Positions 52,189 through 61,214 of a DNA stretch of 64,000 nucleotides are shown here, piece by piece; positions within the stretch are counted from its first letter, which is position 1, and every line of letters begins with the position of its first letter. The notes under the pieces were generated by a model. The model worked only from the letters and a program-made list of their open reading frames with translations, did not search any database and had not been told where the DNA came from. The position numbers and the translations under genes are program-made. This DNA comes from Paraglaciecola psychrophila 170. Lineage in GTDB: Bacteria; Pseudomonadota; Gammaproteobacteria; Enterobacterales; Alteromonadaceae. Where the stretch lies: positions 5,146,001-5,210,000 of the forward strand of contig NC_020514.1 of NCBI RefSeq assembly GCF_000347635.1, read 5' to 3'.

Positions 52189-53343
52189 GTGAAGAGAATT
52201 TTTTTCAGGACTGGAACTATGCTATCTGCATTGATGACAGCGCCGGTATTTGCTGAATCGAAAGATCAAATTGAGCAATACCAGTTAAACATGACTAAAG
52301 GCGTGACAGACATCAGTGCTGGTGTGTATGACATGCATATGTTGATGTTTGTTATTTGTGTTTTGATTGGCGCCGGCGTATTTATCGCTATGTTTATTTC
52401 TATGTATTTCCACAGAAAATCTAGGGGTGCTAAGCCTGCAAATTTTCATGAAAATGTAAAAGTTGAAATCGCTTGGACAGTGATCCCCTTTATTATATTG
52501 GTTGTGATGGCTGTTCCCGCCATGAATCTCCTAATTGATATGGAAGATGCCAGTGAGCCTGATGTGTCCATTTTGGTGACAGGTTCACAGTGGAAGTGGC
52601 ATTACAAGTATATGGATAATGACGTTGAGTATTATTCGAAATTGGCCACTCAGGCTGACCAAATCTCTGGAAAACTGCCTAAAGGTGAAAACTACTTACT
52701 TGAGGTAGACAGACCTCTCGTTATTCCTACAGGCCAAAAAGTCCGCTTTCTTATTACTTCAGACGATGTCATCCATTCTTGGTGGGTGCCAGATTTTGGG
52801 TTCAAGCAAGATGCTAATCCCGGCTTTATCAATGACGCTTGGACTAAGGTCAATGATCCTGGCGTGTATCGTGGTCAATGTGCCGAGCTTTGCGGCAAAG
52901 ATCATGGTTTCATGCCCATTGTAGTGATTGCCAAAGAGCCTGCTGAATATGCTGAGTGGATTTCAGAACAAGAAGCTGTACAGCAACAAGCAAAAGCAGA
53001 AGAACAAAGGCTGTTAGCCATGAATATGACAATGGATGAAGCGATGGAGCAAGGCGAAAATGTCTACAACGCCAACTGTGCTGCTTGTCATATGCCAAAT
53101 GGCGAAGGTTTACCAGGTGTTTTTCCCGCATTAAAAGGCAGTCAAATCGCTGTTGCAGATCAGCCTAAACACATCGATATATTGATAAACGGTGTCACAG
53201 GCAGTGCTATGCAATCTTATGCGAAACAATTAACTATGTCTGAAATTGCTGCTGTTGTGACTTACGAGCGTAATGCTTGGGGTAACGATACTGGTGACTT
53301 AGTTCAAGCCAAAGACATCAATTCAGCAATGAACGGACAATAG
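52189..53343 (+). CDS. coxB: Cytochrome c oxidase subunit II with fused cytochrome c domain
   Basis: A 384-residue subunit II. It has a signal peptide (VKRIFFRTGTMLSALMTAPV), two membrane helices (about 50-125), and the CuA cupredoxin domain with SWWVPDFGFKQDANPGF and YRGQCAELCGKDHGFMPIVV (the two Cys, His and Met ligands). After a linker a cytochrome c domain has the haem motif CAACHMPNGEG and a distal Met in GSAMQSYAKQL. This is the caa3-like fused form, common in Alteromonadales. I start at GTG 52189 with GAGGTG upstream; TTG 52168 or ATG 52177 lack a ribosome site. First gene of the oxidase operon. Confidence 0.93.
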   Translation: MKRIFFRTGTMLSALMTAPVFAESKDQIEQYQLNMTKGVTDISAGVYDMHMLMFVICVLIGAGVFIAMFISMYFHRKSRGAKPANFHENVKVEIAWTVIPFIILVVMAVPAMNLLIDMEDASEPDVSILVTGSQWKWHYKYMDNDVEYYSKLATQADQISGKLPKGENYLLEVDRPLVIPTGQKVRFLITSDDVIHSWWVPDFGFKQDANPGFINDAWTKVNDPGVYRGQCAELCGKDHGFMPIVVIAKEPAEYAEWISEQEAVQQQAKAEEQRLLAMNMTMDEAMEQGENVYNANCAACHMPNGEGLPGVFPALKGSQIAVADQPKHIDILINGVTGSAMQSYAKQLTMSEIAAVVTYERNAWGNDTGDLVQAKDINSAMNGQ

Positions 53344-53355
53344 GAGAAGGTGACC

Positions 53356-54960
53356 ATGACAACAACAACTGATGACACACAGCATGATTCTCATGCAGAT
53401 GATCACCATGAACATCATATTCCATACGGCATAAAACGTTGGTTATATACCACCAACCATAAAGATATCGGTACTCTATATTTGTGGTTTGCTTTCATCA
53501 TGTTTCTAACTGGTGGCGCAATGGCTATGGTAATACGAGCTGAATTGTTTCAACCGGGATTACAAATAGTAGAGCCTCACTTTTTTAATCAAATGACCAC
53601 TGTGCACGGCCTTATCATGGTATTTGGTGCGGTTATGCCTGCCTTTACGGGACTGGCCAACTGGTTAATACCTATGATGATAGGTGCGCCAGATATGGCT
53701 CTGCCTAGAATGAATAACTGGAGCTTTTGGATATTACCTTTTGCTTTTTTAATTCTGTTATCTTCATTATTTCTAGAAGGTGGCGGTCCTGCTTTTGGTT
53801 GGACCTTCTACGCACCTCTGTCAACAACATACAGTGCCGACAGTACGGCATTGTTTGTGTTTGCTGTGCACATCATGGGCGCTTCATCCATCATGGGTGC
53901 AATTAACGTCATCGTGACTATTTTCAACATGCGCGCCCCGGGTATGACTTGGATGAAGATGCCTTTGTTTGTTTGGACATGGTTAATTACAGCGTTCTTG
54001 TTGATTGCTGTTATGCCTGTACTGGCGGGTGCGGTAACGATGGTGCTGACCGATAAATTCTTTGGTACCAGTTTCTTTGATGCTGCCGGTGGTGGTGATC
54101 CTGTCATGTTCCAGCATATCTTTTGGTTCTTCGGGCACCCCGAGGTGTACATTATGATACTGCCTGCATTTGGTATCATTTCACAAATTATACCTACTTT
54201 CGCTCGTAAGCCGCTATTTGGATATGCCTCTATGGTTTACGCCACGGCTTCTATCGCATTGTTGTCATTTATTGTATGGGCACACCATATGTTCACGACA
54301 GGCATGCCGGTGGCAGCGGAGCTGTTTTTCATGTTCGCGACTATGTTGATATCGGTTCCCACAGGGGTGAAAGTCTTTAACTGGGTGGCGACTATGTGGC
54401 GCGGTTCGATGACTTTCGAAGTGCCTATGTTGTTTGCAATCGCCTTTATAGTGTTATTTACCATAGGTGGATTATCTGGACTAATGTTGGCCATAGTACC
54501 AGTGGACTTCCAATATCATGATACTTACTTTGTAGTTGCGCATTTCCATTATGTGTTAGTAACCGGTGCTATATTCTCAATTATGGCTGCGGTGTATTAC
54601 TGGCTACCTAAGTGGACTGGTAAAATGTTCCATATTGGTTTGGCGAAATGGCATTTCTGGTGTTCATTAGTATCGGTTAACGTGTTGTTTTTCCCTATGC
54701 ACTTTGTAGGGTTAGCGGGTATGCCACGTCGTATTCCAGACTATGCGTTACAGTTCGCAGACTTTAATAAGTGGATCAGTATTGGTGGTTTTGCCTTTGG
54801 TCTATCGCAGCTGATTTTCTTAGTCTTGTTGGTTAAGGCTTGTAAGAAGCAAGGCGACCCAGTATCTGCCCAAGTGTGGGAAGGAGCTGAAGGTTTAGAG
54901 TGGGAAATCCCATCTCCAGCACCTTATCACACCTTTGAAACACCGCCGGTTGTGAAATAA
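53356..54960 (+). CDS. coxA: Cytochrome c oxidase subunit I (aa3 type)
   Basis: A 534-residue, 12-helix catalytic subunit of a type A haem-copper oxidase. Haem a ligand His is in [18 protein letters not shown]. The CuB His and the cross-linked Tyr are in [17 protein letters not shown], the other CuB His pair in [11 protein letters not shown], and the haem a/a3 His pair in [13 protein letters not shown]. An N-terminal His-rich stretch precedes the first helix. I use ATG 53356, which has GGAGAAGG at a good distance; GTG 53350 lies inside that site. It follows coxB by 12 bases. Confidence 0.96.
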   Translation: MTTTTDDTQHDSHADDHHEHHIPYGIKRWLYTTNHKDIGTLYLWFAFIMFLTGGAMAMVIRAELFQPGLQIVEPHFFNQMTTVHGLIMVFGAVMPAFTGLANWLIPMMIGAPDMALPRMNNWSFWILPFAFLILLSSLFLEGGGPAFGWTFYAPLSTTYSADSTALFVFAVHIMGASSIMGAINVIVTIFNMRAPGMTWMKMPLFVWTWLITAFLLIAVMPVLAGAVTMVLTDKFFGTSFFDAAGGGDPVMFQHIFWFFGHPEVYIMILPAFGIISQIIPTFARKPLFGYASMVYATASIALLSFIVWAHHMFTTGMPVAAELFFMFATMLISVPTGVKVFNWVATMWRGSMTFEVPMLFAIAFIVLFTIGGLSGLMLAIVPVDFQYHDTYFVVAHFHYVLVTGAIFSIMAAVYYWLPKWTGKMFHIGLAKWHFWCSLVSVNVLFFPMHFVGLAGMPRRIPDYALQFADFNKWISIGGFAFGLSQLIFLVLLVKACKKQGDPVSAQVWEGAEGLEWEIPSPAPYHTFETPPVVK

Positions 54961-54980
54961 CCTAATAGGAATTAATACTT

Positions 54981-55550
54981 ATGAGCGCAAACCTAAATCA
55001 AACAAAAAACAATAAATTGGTGTTGAAGCTGGCTGCAATTGTCATTGGTATGTTTGGTTTTGGTTTTGCGCTGGTGCCCCTTTATGACGTACTTTGTGAT
55101 GCATTGGGTATCAATGGCAAGCCATCAGATACAGCGGCCGCATACGTGGCTGTTGAAATCGATGAGAGTCGTTTAATCACAGTGGATTTTATTACGCGTG
55201 TAAACACCGGTATGCCATGGGAATTTAAGTCTGAAACTAGACAGGTTAAAGTGCATCCTGGACAACTCAATCAAGTCAATTTTTACGTGAAAAACCCTGC
55301 CAAGACTGCAATTGTCGGTCAAGCTGTGCCATCGATATCTCCTGGCCCGGCGGCGTTATATATGAATAAAACTGAATGTTTTTGTTTTGAACAACAAACA
55401 TTACAAGCAGGGGAGGAACTGTTGATGCCGATGCAATTTTATGTCGACCCTCAACTCCCTGAAAATATTACTTATTTTACTTTGCAATATACTCTTTATA
55501 ACGTCACTGCTAACGTCACTGCTCCGGCTGATGTTGTGGCAATGAATTAG
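54981..55550 (+). CDS. ctaG: Cytochrome c oxidase assembly protein CtaG (Cox11)
   Basis: A 189-residue protein with one N-terminal membrane helix (about 14-38, AAIVIGMFGFGFALVPLYDV) and a periplasmic immunoglobulin-like domain. The copper-binding Cys pair is in MNKTECFCFEQQTLQAGE, and the first Cys in PLYDVLCDALGINGK. It inserts copper into the CuB site of subunit I. The gene is located between coxA and coxC, the usual order in proteobacteria, with a 20-base gap after coxA. Confidence 0.96.
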   Translation: MSANLNQTKNNKLVLKLAAIVIGMFGFGFALVPLYDVLCDALGINGKPSDTAAAYVAVEIDESRLITVDFITRVNTGMPWEFKSETRQVKVHPGQLNQVNFYVKNPAKTAIVGQAVPSISPGPAALYMNKTECFCFEQQTLQAGEELLMPMQFYVDPQLPENITYFTLQYTLYNVTANVTAPADVVAMN

Positions 55551-55566
55551 GGTAAAGGAGAACACA

Positions 55567-56452
55567 ATGTCAGAAAAAGAATACGAAAAGTACTATGTTC
55601 CCGCAGAAAGCCCATGGCCCTTTATGGGGGCTGTTGCGTTATTTTTGATGGCTGTTGGGGCTGGCAATTTTGTGATTGAAAGCACACGTGATAAAGAGGG
55701 CTATGGCGCTTACATTTTTAGGCGCAGGTTTTTTTAGTTTTAATAGTGATGTTATTTGGTTGGTTTAGAAATCAAATACATGAGTCAATGAGTGGGTTGT
55801 ATAGTGCTCAGTTAGGACGCTCGTATCGTCAAGGTATGGCATGGTTTATTTTTTCTGAAGTGATGTTTTTTCGGGGCTTTTTTTTGGCGCTTTGTTTTAT
55901 GCCAGATTTATATCAGTGCCTTGGCTAGGCGGAGCTTCAAATAACGACATGACTGGTGAAGTGTTATGGCCTGCGTTTGAAGCCATATGGCCTTTAATAA
56001 CAACGCCTGGTGGTCTTACGACAGAAGCCATGCCTTGGACTGGTCTACCTTTGATTAATACATTTATACTGCTTACTTCGTCGGTCACTTGTCACTTTGC
56101 TCATGTTGCACTGGAACAAAACAACCGCGGAAAACTTAAGCTTATGCTCGGATTGACCGTGCTGCTTGGTGCCATCTTTATGGTAATGCAGGTTGAAGAA
56201 TATATTCACGCCTACACAGAAATGAATTTGACTTTACAGTCTGGTATTTATGGAAACACTTTCTTCCTATTGACAGGATTCCATGGATTTCACGTGTCGC
56301 TAGGTGCAATTATTCTGTTTATTATGTTACTAAGAATTATGAAGGGGCATTTTACGCCCGATAATCACTTTGCTTTTATGGCAGCTAGCTGGTATTGGCA
56401 CTTTGTTGATGTAGTTTGGGTAATACTCTTTGCAGTAGTGTATATCTTTTAG
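55567..56452 (+). pseudogene. coxC: Cytochrome c oxidase subunit III, four single-base insertions
   Basis: The ATG at 55567 has AAAGGAG upstream and starts SEKEYEKYYVPAESPWPFMG. The rest is intact in three other frames, including FRNQIHESMSGLYSAQLGRS, YRQGMAWFIFSEVMFF, ISVPWLGGASNNDMTGEV and GFHGFHVSLGAIILFIMLLR, ending WVILFAVVYIF (7 helices). Removing one G at 55705-55706 and one T from each run at 55729-55735, 55866-55871 and 55878-55885 gives ALTFLGAGFLVLIVMLFGWF and MFFGAFFGALFYARFISVPW, an ordinary CoxC of about 294 residues. Loss of one subunit in an otherwise complete operon is unlikely, so these look like sequence errors. Confidence 0.9.
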
Positions 56453-56469
56453 CAAAGCTATTATTAGGG

Positions 56470-56500
56470 AAAAGAGCCGCTGTATTGCAGTGGCTCTTTT
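56470..56500. terminator. Bidirectional terminator between coxC and the DUF2909 gene
   Basis: AAAAGAGCCGCTG (56470-56482) pairs with CAGTGGCTCTTTT (56488-56500) with one G-T pair and a five-base loop. T/A runs at both ends allow it to stop coxC transcription and the convergent DUF2909 transcript. Confidence 0.85.
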
Positions 56501-56506
56501 CATTGG

Positions 56507-56716
56507 TTAGTGTGGTGTTGGATTTGGAGTGATGAGTCCAGTTGCTACAGCGAGCAGTATAAGGCCAACAATAATGGCTGATGTTAAAACCCTTCTTCCA
56601 ATAAATTTACTCATGGGAGGACTATTGGGGTCGTCTTTAAGCATAATCATCATGGCTTTAAATAAATTGAATACCATAAACAATAATAACCCGCCAACAA
56701 GTATTTTGATTAACAT
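56507..56716 (-). CDS. DUF2909 small twin-transmembrane protein
   Basis: A 69-residue protein with two membrane segments (about 3-25 and 44-62): LLLFMVFNLFKAMMIMLKDD, then FIGRRVLTSAIIVGLILLAV. The pattern is that of DUF2909 (twin transmembrane) proteins, which occur in cox gene clusters. Its start has GGAG upstream. It runs against the operon between coxC and surf1, and its start is only 31 bases from the surf1 start, so its promoter must overlap surf1 or be very compact. A role in oxidase assembly is suggested by location only. Confidence 0.85.
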   Translation of the reverse strand: MLIKILVGGLLLFMVFNLFKAMMIMLKDDPNSPPMSKFIGRRVLTSAIIVGLILLAVATGLITPNPTPH

Positions 56717-56747
56717 CTATTTACTCCTAAAGATTTTTTGAGCTGTT

Positions 56748-57470
56748 ATGTGGAATTTTATATCACGTTTACCCTTTATAGCTACCTTAGTAACTTTTGT
56801 GTGCGTTGTCATTATGTTTGCTTTGGGTAATTGGCAATTACAAAGGGCTGAACAAAAAAACCAGCGCTTATTAGCTGTTGAGATGGCTGCCAAAACAGCT
56901 CAAGTCGATTTACAACAAGTTTTGCGCAGCAATATAAATGACATGTTGGATATGCCGGTTAATTTTGATGGTGCAGCAGATGCAACACGTTATTTTTTAT
57001 TGGATAATAAAATCCATAACGGGCGTGTGGGATACCAAGTATTGACGCCGATGCAAACATCTTCAGGCACTGTTATTGTAAATTTTGGTTGGGTCGCCGC
57101 TACCAATAGCAGAGATATTTTGCCCAGTATTAAGATTGATACAGAAACTGCACTTTATGCAGGAGTGATATCCTTGCCGCTAAATAACGCCATGATAAAA
57201 GAGACAGCTGTGGTTGATGGTGATTGGCCAAAGGTTTTGCAGCAGACCGATCTCAAGGTTATTCAACAACACTATAACCAAGATTTACTACCTTTTGTGG
57301 TGTTATTAAATGCTCAGGAAACCTCACCTTTTGTTAGAGATTGGCAACCTGTAGTGATGGCCCCAGAAAAACACCTTGCCTATGCCGCACAATGGTTTTT
57401 ATTGGCATTTGCTGCATTAGTAATATTTATTATTGCTCAAAGAAATAAGTTAAAAAGGAACAAAAAGTGA
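56748..57470 (+). CDS. SURF1 family cytochrome oxidase assembly protein
   Basis: A 240-residue protein with the SURF1 arrangement: N-terminal helix (PFIATLVTFVCVVIMFALGN) with W in NWQLQRAEQKNQRL, a periplasmic part (YFLLDNKIHNGRVGYQVLTP and VIVNFGWVAATNSRD), and a C-terminal helix (YAAQWFLLAFAALVIFIIAQ). SURF1 delivers or stabilises haem a in subunit I. Its stop overlaps the following GTG by four bases. It fits the cox context. Confidence 0.93.
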   Translation: MWNFISRLPFIATLVTFVCVVIMFALGNWQLQRAEQKNQRLLAVEMAAKTAQVDLQQVLRSNINDMLDMPVNFDGAADATRYFLLDNKIHNGRVGYQVLTPMQTSSGTVIVNFGWVAATNSRDILPSIKIDTETALYAGVISLPLNNAMIKETAVVDGDWPKVLQQTDLKVIQQHYNQDLLPFVVLLNAQETSPFVRDWQPVVMAPEKHLAYAAQWFLLAFAALVIFIIAQRNKLKRNKK

Positions 57471-58030
57471 GTACCACTAAAAAAAATAAATTAATGATGT
57501 TGCTACTAGCTTCGGTTTTTATACTGCCTGTATTACTGGCTAAACTTGCTTTAGATAATGGCTGGTTTAATCAAGCCGCGACGAATAAGGGAGAGTTACT
57601 TTCCCCAATCGTCGATATGAGTGAATTGCGAACCTCTGACCAAGATCCTAAATGGAAGTTACTCTATGTTTTGCCAGAAGTGTGCACTGTTGAATGTGAA
57701 AACGCGTTATATAGTATTTCTCAAGTTCGCAGTGCGTTAGGTAAGGAAAGTGACCGTGCTGAAATCGTGGTTATTACCCATGAAAAAAGTAATATCGCAC
57801 AGCTTGCATTGCTCAAAGAAAAGCAAAACATTCGTTTGTTAAATGCAAATTTAAAAAGTCTGCAACAGATGTTTGAAGATGAGAGTACAGATGCTATTTT
57901 CATCGCTGATACTCTGGATAACATAATTTTACGCTATCCATTACAACTCGATAAGAAACAGGCTGTGCTGCACAGTCGTGATATTTTGTCAGATATGCGC
58001 AAGGTACTTAAACTGTCGCGTATCGGCTAG
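57467..58030 (+). CDS. Conserved cox-cluster protein with one Cys-x3-Cys, function unknown
   Basis: A 187-residue protein with one N-terminal membrane helix (LMMLLLASVFILPVLLAKLA) and a periplasmic domain. It has KWKLLYVLPEVCTVECENAL, a Cys-x3-Cys after a hydrophobic strand, as in the copper-binding SCO fold, then a Rossmann-like alternation (AEIVVITHEK, AIFIADTLDNIILRYPL). It may be a degenerate SCO/thioredoxin-like copper or redox protein. It starts at a GTG overlapping the surf1 stop, so coupling with surf1 is tight. The same gene position, between surf1 and ctaA, is often an unnamed protein in related bacteria. I cannot assign a function. Confidence 0.7.
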   Translation: MSTTKKNKLMMLLLASVFILPVLLAKLALDNGWFNQAATNKGELLSPIVDMSELRTSDQDPKWKLLYVLPEVCTVECENALYSISQVRSALGKESDRAEIVVITHEKSNIAQLALLKEKQNIRLLNANLKSLQQMFEDESTDAIFIADTLDNIILRYPLQLDKKQAVLHSRDILSDMRKVLKLSRIG

Positions 58031-58041
58031 AGGATACTTAA

Positions 58042-59022
58042 ATGATGAAGAAGTTGGTGTTGCTAAGCATTCTATTAGCTATGGTAGTAATAGTACTTGG
58101 TGCATACGCACGCTTGACTGATGCAGGATTAGGTTGCCCTGATTGGCCAGGTTGTTATGGTCATCTGAGTTTTTCTAAAACCACTGAAAATATAGAAATC
58201 GCGCAACAAGCTTTTCCAGAACGTCCATTTGAAGAGCACAAAGCTTGGAATGAGATGATCCACCGTTATTTCGCCAGTGCTTTAGGTTTTTTGATACTGG
58301 TGATATTTATAAATAGCCTATTTAACAAAGCATATAACAAGCCAGTAAAATTGCCGCTGTTTCTGGTGTTTTTAGTCTGTTTTCAAGGTGCACTGGGGAT
58401 GTGGACTGTGACCCTCAATTTGCTACCTGCAATTGTAATGGGGCATTTATTAGGTGGATTCACTGTTTTATCGTGTCTGTTTTTATTGTATCTAAGGTTG
58501 CTCAATTACCGTATCCCTGGCGGTGATGCCGGGATGCGTCAGTTTGGTAAATATTCAATTTTGGGTATCATTATTTTGACTGGACAAATTGCTTTAGGTG
58601 GTTGGACATCGGCAAATTATGCAGCACTAGCATGTACTGAGTTACCCCTTTGTGAAGGTGCTTGGTTCGAGCGTTTAGACTTTGCGGGAGCTTTTAGTAT
58701 CCCAGTGGCAGAAAATTATGAGTTTGGTGCCCATGATTATGCTGAGCGTATGACAATGCATATTGTGCACAGAATTGGCGCGTTAATTACTTTTTTGTAT
58801 TTATGTTGGTTTGGAATCAGGTTGTATGCTGCAGCCCATTCAAGCTTACTTAAAAAGTTATCTGTCATAATGGTTTTGGTACTGGGCGCTCAAATTATGT
58901 TAGGCGTGAGTAATGTAGTGTACAGTTTACCCATCGCTGTTGCAGTGATGCATAACGCTGTTGCCGCGTGTTTAATGTTGGTGTTAGTTACCATCAGTTA
59001 CACGCTGTATCGTAAAACTTAG
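58042..59022 (+). CDS. ctaA: Haem A synthase (CtaA/COX15)
   Basis: A 326-residue membrane protein with eight helices, oxidising haem O to haem A. Ligand His residues are in EMIHRYFASALGF and MTMHIVHRIGALITFLY, and GHLLGGFTVL and MHNAVAACLM carry the others. Extracytoplasmic loop Cys are in LGCPDWPGCYGHL. The N-terminus LVLLSILLAMVVIVLGAYAR is typical. It precedes ctaB by 9 bases, the normal order of haem A synthesis genes. Confidence 0.95.
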   Translation: MMKKLVLLSILLAMVVIVLGAYARLTDAGLGCPDWPGCYGHLSFSKTTENIEIAQQAFPERPFEEHKAWNEMIHRYFASALGFLILVIFINSLFNKAYNKPVKLPLFLVFLVCFQGALGMWTVTLNLLPAIVMGHLLGGFTVLSCLFLLYLRLLNYRIPGGDAGMRQFGKYSILGIIILTGQIALGGWTSANYAALACTELPLCEGAWFERLDFAGAFSIPVAENYEFGAHDYAERMTMHIVHRIGALITFLYLCWFGIRLYAAAHSSLLKKLSVIMVLVLGAQIMLGVSNVVYSLPIAVAVMHNAVAACLMLVLVTISYTLYRKT

Positions 59023-59031
59023 GAGAACAAT

Positions 59032-59943
59032 ATGAGCAAGGTCGTGGCTGTAGAGCAACAGAATAATCAATTTAATTTATGGTCTACTTGCCAAGATTAT
59101 TATGAATTAACTAAGCCCAAGGTAGTGTTATTGTTATTGTTAACTGCTTTAGTGGGTATGTGTTTAGCGAGTGATACTTGGATCAGTTGGCAAATTCTGA
59201 TTGCCGGATTAATAGGTATTGGTTTTCTATCGTCTGCTGCAGCTGTAGTGAACCATGTTGTTGATAGAGAAATAGACGGTAAAATGGCACGCACATTTAA
59301 TCGCCCGGTAGCTAAAGGTAAAGTGACCCCGCAAAAAGCGCTAATGTTTGCTGCGGCATTAACAGTTGTGGGCTATGTGATCCTTGAACTTTGGGTCAAC
59401 CGTTTAACGGCAGTATTAACATTCGCAGGTTTATTGGGATATGCGGTGGTATACACCATGTATTTGAAACGAGCCACACCACAAAATATTGTTATCGGCG
59501 GTTTAGCGGGTGCTATTCCTCCATTACTTGGCTGGACAGCTGTAACAGGAGAAATTCACGCCCATGCATTATTATTGGTATTGATTGTGTTTATTTGGAC
59601 ACCACCACATTTTTGGGCTTTAGCGATTCATCGCGAAAAAGACTATGCCAAAGCCAAAGTACCTATGCTGCCTGTGACTCATGGTATTGATTTTACTAAA
59701 ACCTCTATCCTGTTGTATACGGTTTTACTCTGCGTGGTGTGTTTGCTTCCTTATTTAGTGGGCATGTCTGGTCTTATCTATCTTATCGGCTCATCTTTGT
59801 TAAATGCAGGCTTTTTGTACTACGCATGGAAATTGAAATTTACTGCAACTGAACAAACAGCTATGAAAACTTTTAAATACTCCATTATTCATCTGATGGT
59901 GCTGTTTGTAGTGCTTTTAGTTGATCATTATGTGCGGTTTTAG
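59032..59943 (+). CDS. ctaB: Protohaem IX farnesyltransferase (haem O synthase)
   Basis: A 303-residue UbiA-family prenyltransferase with about nine helices, adding a farnesyl group to haem B. The Asp-rich motif is [20 protein letters not shown], and the second motif [20 protein letters not shown]. The typical start [20 protein letters not shown] is clear. It provides haem O for ctaA. It starts 9 bases after ctaA and ends 2 bases before sco. Confidence 0.95.
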   Translation: MSKVVAVEQQNNQFNLWSTCQDYYELTKPKVVLLLLLTALVGMCLASDTWISWQILIAGLIGIGFLSSAAAVVNHVVDREIDGKMARTFNRPVAKGKVTPQKALMFAAALTVVGYVILELWVNRLTAVLTFAGLLGYAVVYTMYLKRATPQNIVIGGLAGAIPPLLGWTAVTGEIHAHALLLVLIVFIWTPPHFWALAIHREKDYAKAKVPMLPVTHGIDFTKTSILLYTVLLCVVCLLPYLVGMSGLIYLIGSSLLNAGFLYYAWKLKFTATEQTAMKTFKYSIIHLMVLFVVLLVDHYVRF

Positions 59944-59945
59944 GT

Positions 59946-60593
59946 ATGAGTAGATTACAAGCCGGCCTGATTGCTTTTGTTGCCTTGGTTATTGGGGTCT
60001 ATGCAGCCATTAATATTGCTCCTCCTAGCAACATTAATAAAACACAACATGTAAGTACTTATCCGCAGGCTAGAGCTCTGCCTGATTTTCAGTTAGTAGA
60101 TCATAATAACCAAAGCTTCACACCAGAGAATCTGATAGGACATTGGAGTCTGGTTTTTGTTGGTTATACATATTGCCCCGATATTTGCCCGACTACCTTG
60201 GCAGAGTTAAAAAGTATTTATCCAGAGCTACAAAAAATACCCACGGATTTTCCTATTCAAGTGGTGCTGATGTCTGTTGACCCTAAGCGTGACACCCCAA
60301 AACGGTTAAACGAATATATTCACTTTTTTCACCCTGACTTTATTGCGGTCAGTGGAGAACATGTACAATTATTTCCATTAGTCAGAGCGATGGGCATGAT
60401 GTATTCGATGTCTGAGAGCACAGACAACCCTAACTACTTAGTTGATCATAGTTCATCTGTGGTGGTCGTGAATCCAAAAGCCCAAGTGGTAGGACGCTTT
60501 AAGCCAGATTTTGCGGTAGGCAAGTTGCCGATTAGTGAAGGACAAAAAAATACTGGCCGATATGCCGGCAATTATGTCCCAATAAACGACTAA
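59946..60593 (+). CDS. SCO1/SenC family copper chaperone
   Basis: A 215-residue protein with an N-terminal membrane anchor (FVALVIGVYAAINIAPPS) and a thioredoxin-fold domain. The copper ligands are the Cys pair in FVGYTYCPDICPTTLAEL and the His in YLVDHSSSVVVVNP. It loads CuA in subunit II. It is 2 bases after ctaB and 3 before the GNAT gene, so it is near the end of the cox operon. Confidence 0.94.
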   Translation: MSRLQAGLIAFVALVIGVYAAINIAPPSNINKTQHVSTYPQARALPDFQLVDHNNQSFTPENLIGHWSLVFVGYTYCPDICPTTLAELKSIYPELQKIPTDFPIQVVLMSVDPKRDTPKRLNEYIHFFHPDFIAVSGEHVQLFPLVRAMGMMYSMSESTDNPNYLVDHSSSVVVVNPKAQVVGRFKPDFAVGKLPISEGQKNTGRYAGNYVPIND

Positions 60594-60596
60594 GGA

Positions 60597-61214
60597 ATGA
60601 ATTACAGAACGGCTAATAAGAATGATGCTTGCTTTTTGGCGCCATTAATTTTTAGTTCTGCAGCTGTTACATTAGCCGCTACTTTTGATGTTAACGACGA
60701 GTTGTCGTCGTTAAATTTCCTACATTCAAATCTTTTAAACTGTGACGGTCAATTCGGTTATGGTAATCATTGGGTGGCAGAAATCGACAAGCAAGTCGCC
60801 GGCTGTGTAAGTGCATGGCACAGTGATTTATCAGATTCCTTCCATCAGGCCACGTTTAACAACTTAACGAGTTTTTATGGCATTGCCCACGCATTTTCTG
60901 TGTTGCAAGCTAGCCAAGCTTTGCATGATTGTATTCCAAAACCTAAAAAACATGAATTATGTATTGGACATTTTGCTGTGCTTGCAAAGTATCAAAGACA
61001 AGGTGTAGCAACTAATTTGTTAAAGTTTGCACAACAAAAAGCGATAGACTGTGGTAAATCTGCCCTATGCCTCGATGTTGAAAGTACCAATTCACAAGCA
61101 ATAGATTTTTATCTAGGGCGGGGCTTTATTCAGGAATGTGAATCAGGTATTAGCCAAAGAATGCGAACCTTGGGTATAGGTTCGCACCGTCATCTTAGCA
61201 AAAAATTAGTCTAG
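60597..61214 (+). CDS. GNAT family N-acetyltransferase
   Basis: A 205-residue protein with a complete GNAT fold. The acetyl-CoA loop is LCIGHFAVLAKYQRQGVATN, with LLKFAQQKAIDCGKSALCLD and the late motif NSQAIDFYLGRGFIQECESG. The start is only 3 bases after sco and has AAGGA upstream, so it is cotranscribed with the cox genes. The substrate amine is not predictable. Its 3-prime end overlaps the opposite polysaccharide deacetylase gene by 9 bases. Confidence 0.88.
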   Translation: MNYRTANKNDACFLAPLIFSSAAVTLAATFDVNDELSSLNFLHSNLLNCDGQFGYGNHWVAEIDKQVAGCVSAWHSDLSDSFHQATFNNLTSFYGIAHAFSVLQASQALHDCIPKPKKHELCIGHFAVLAKYQRQGVATNLLKFAQQKAIDCGKSALCLDVESTNSQAIDFYLGRGFIQECESGISQRMRTLGIGSHRHLSKKLV

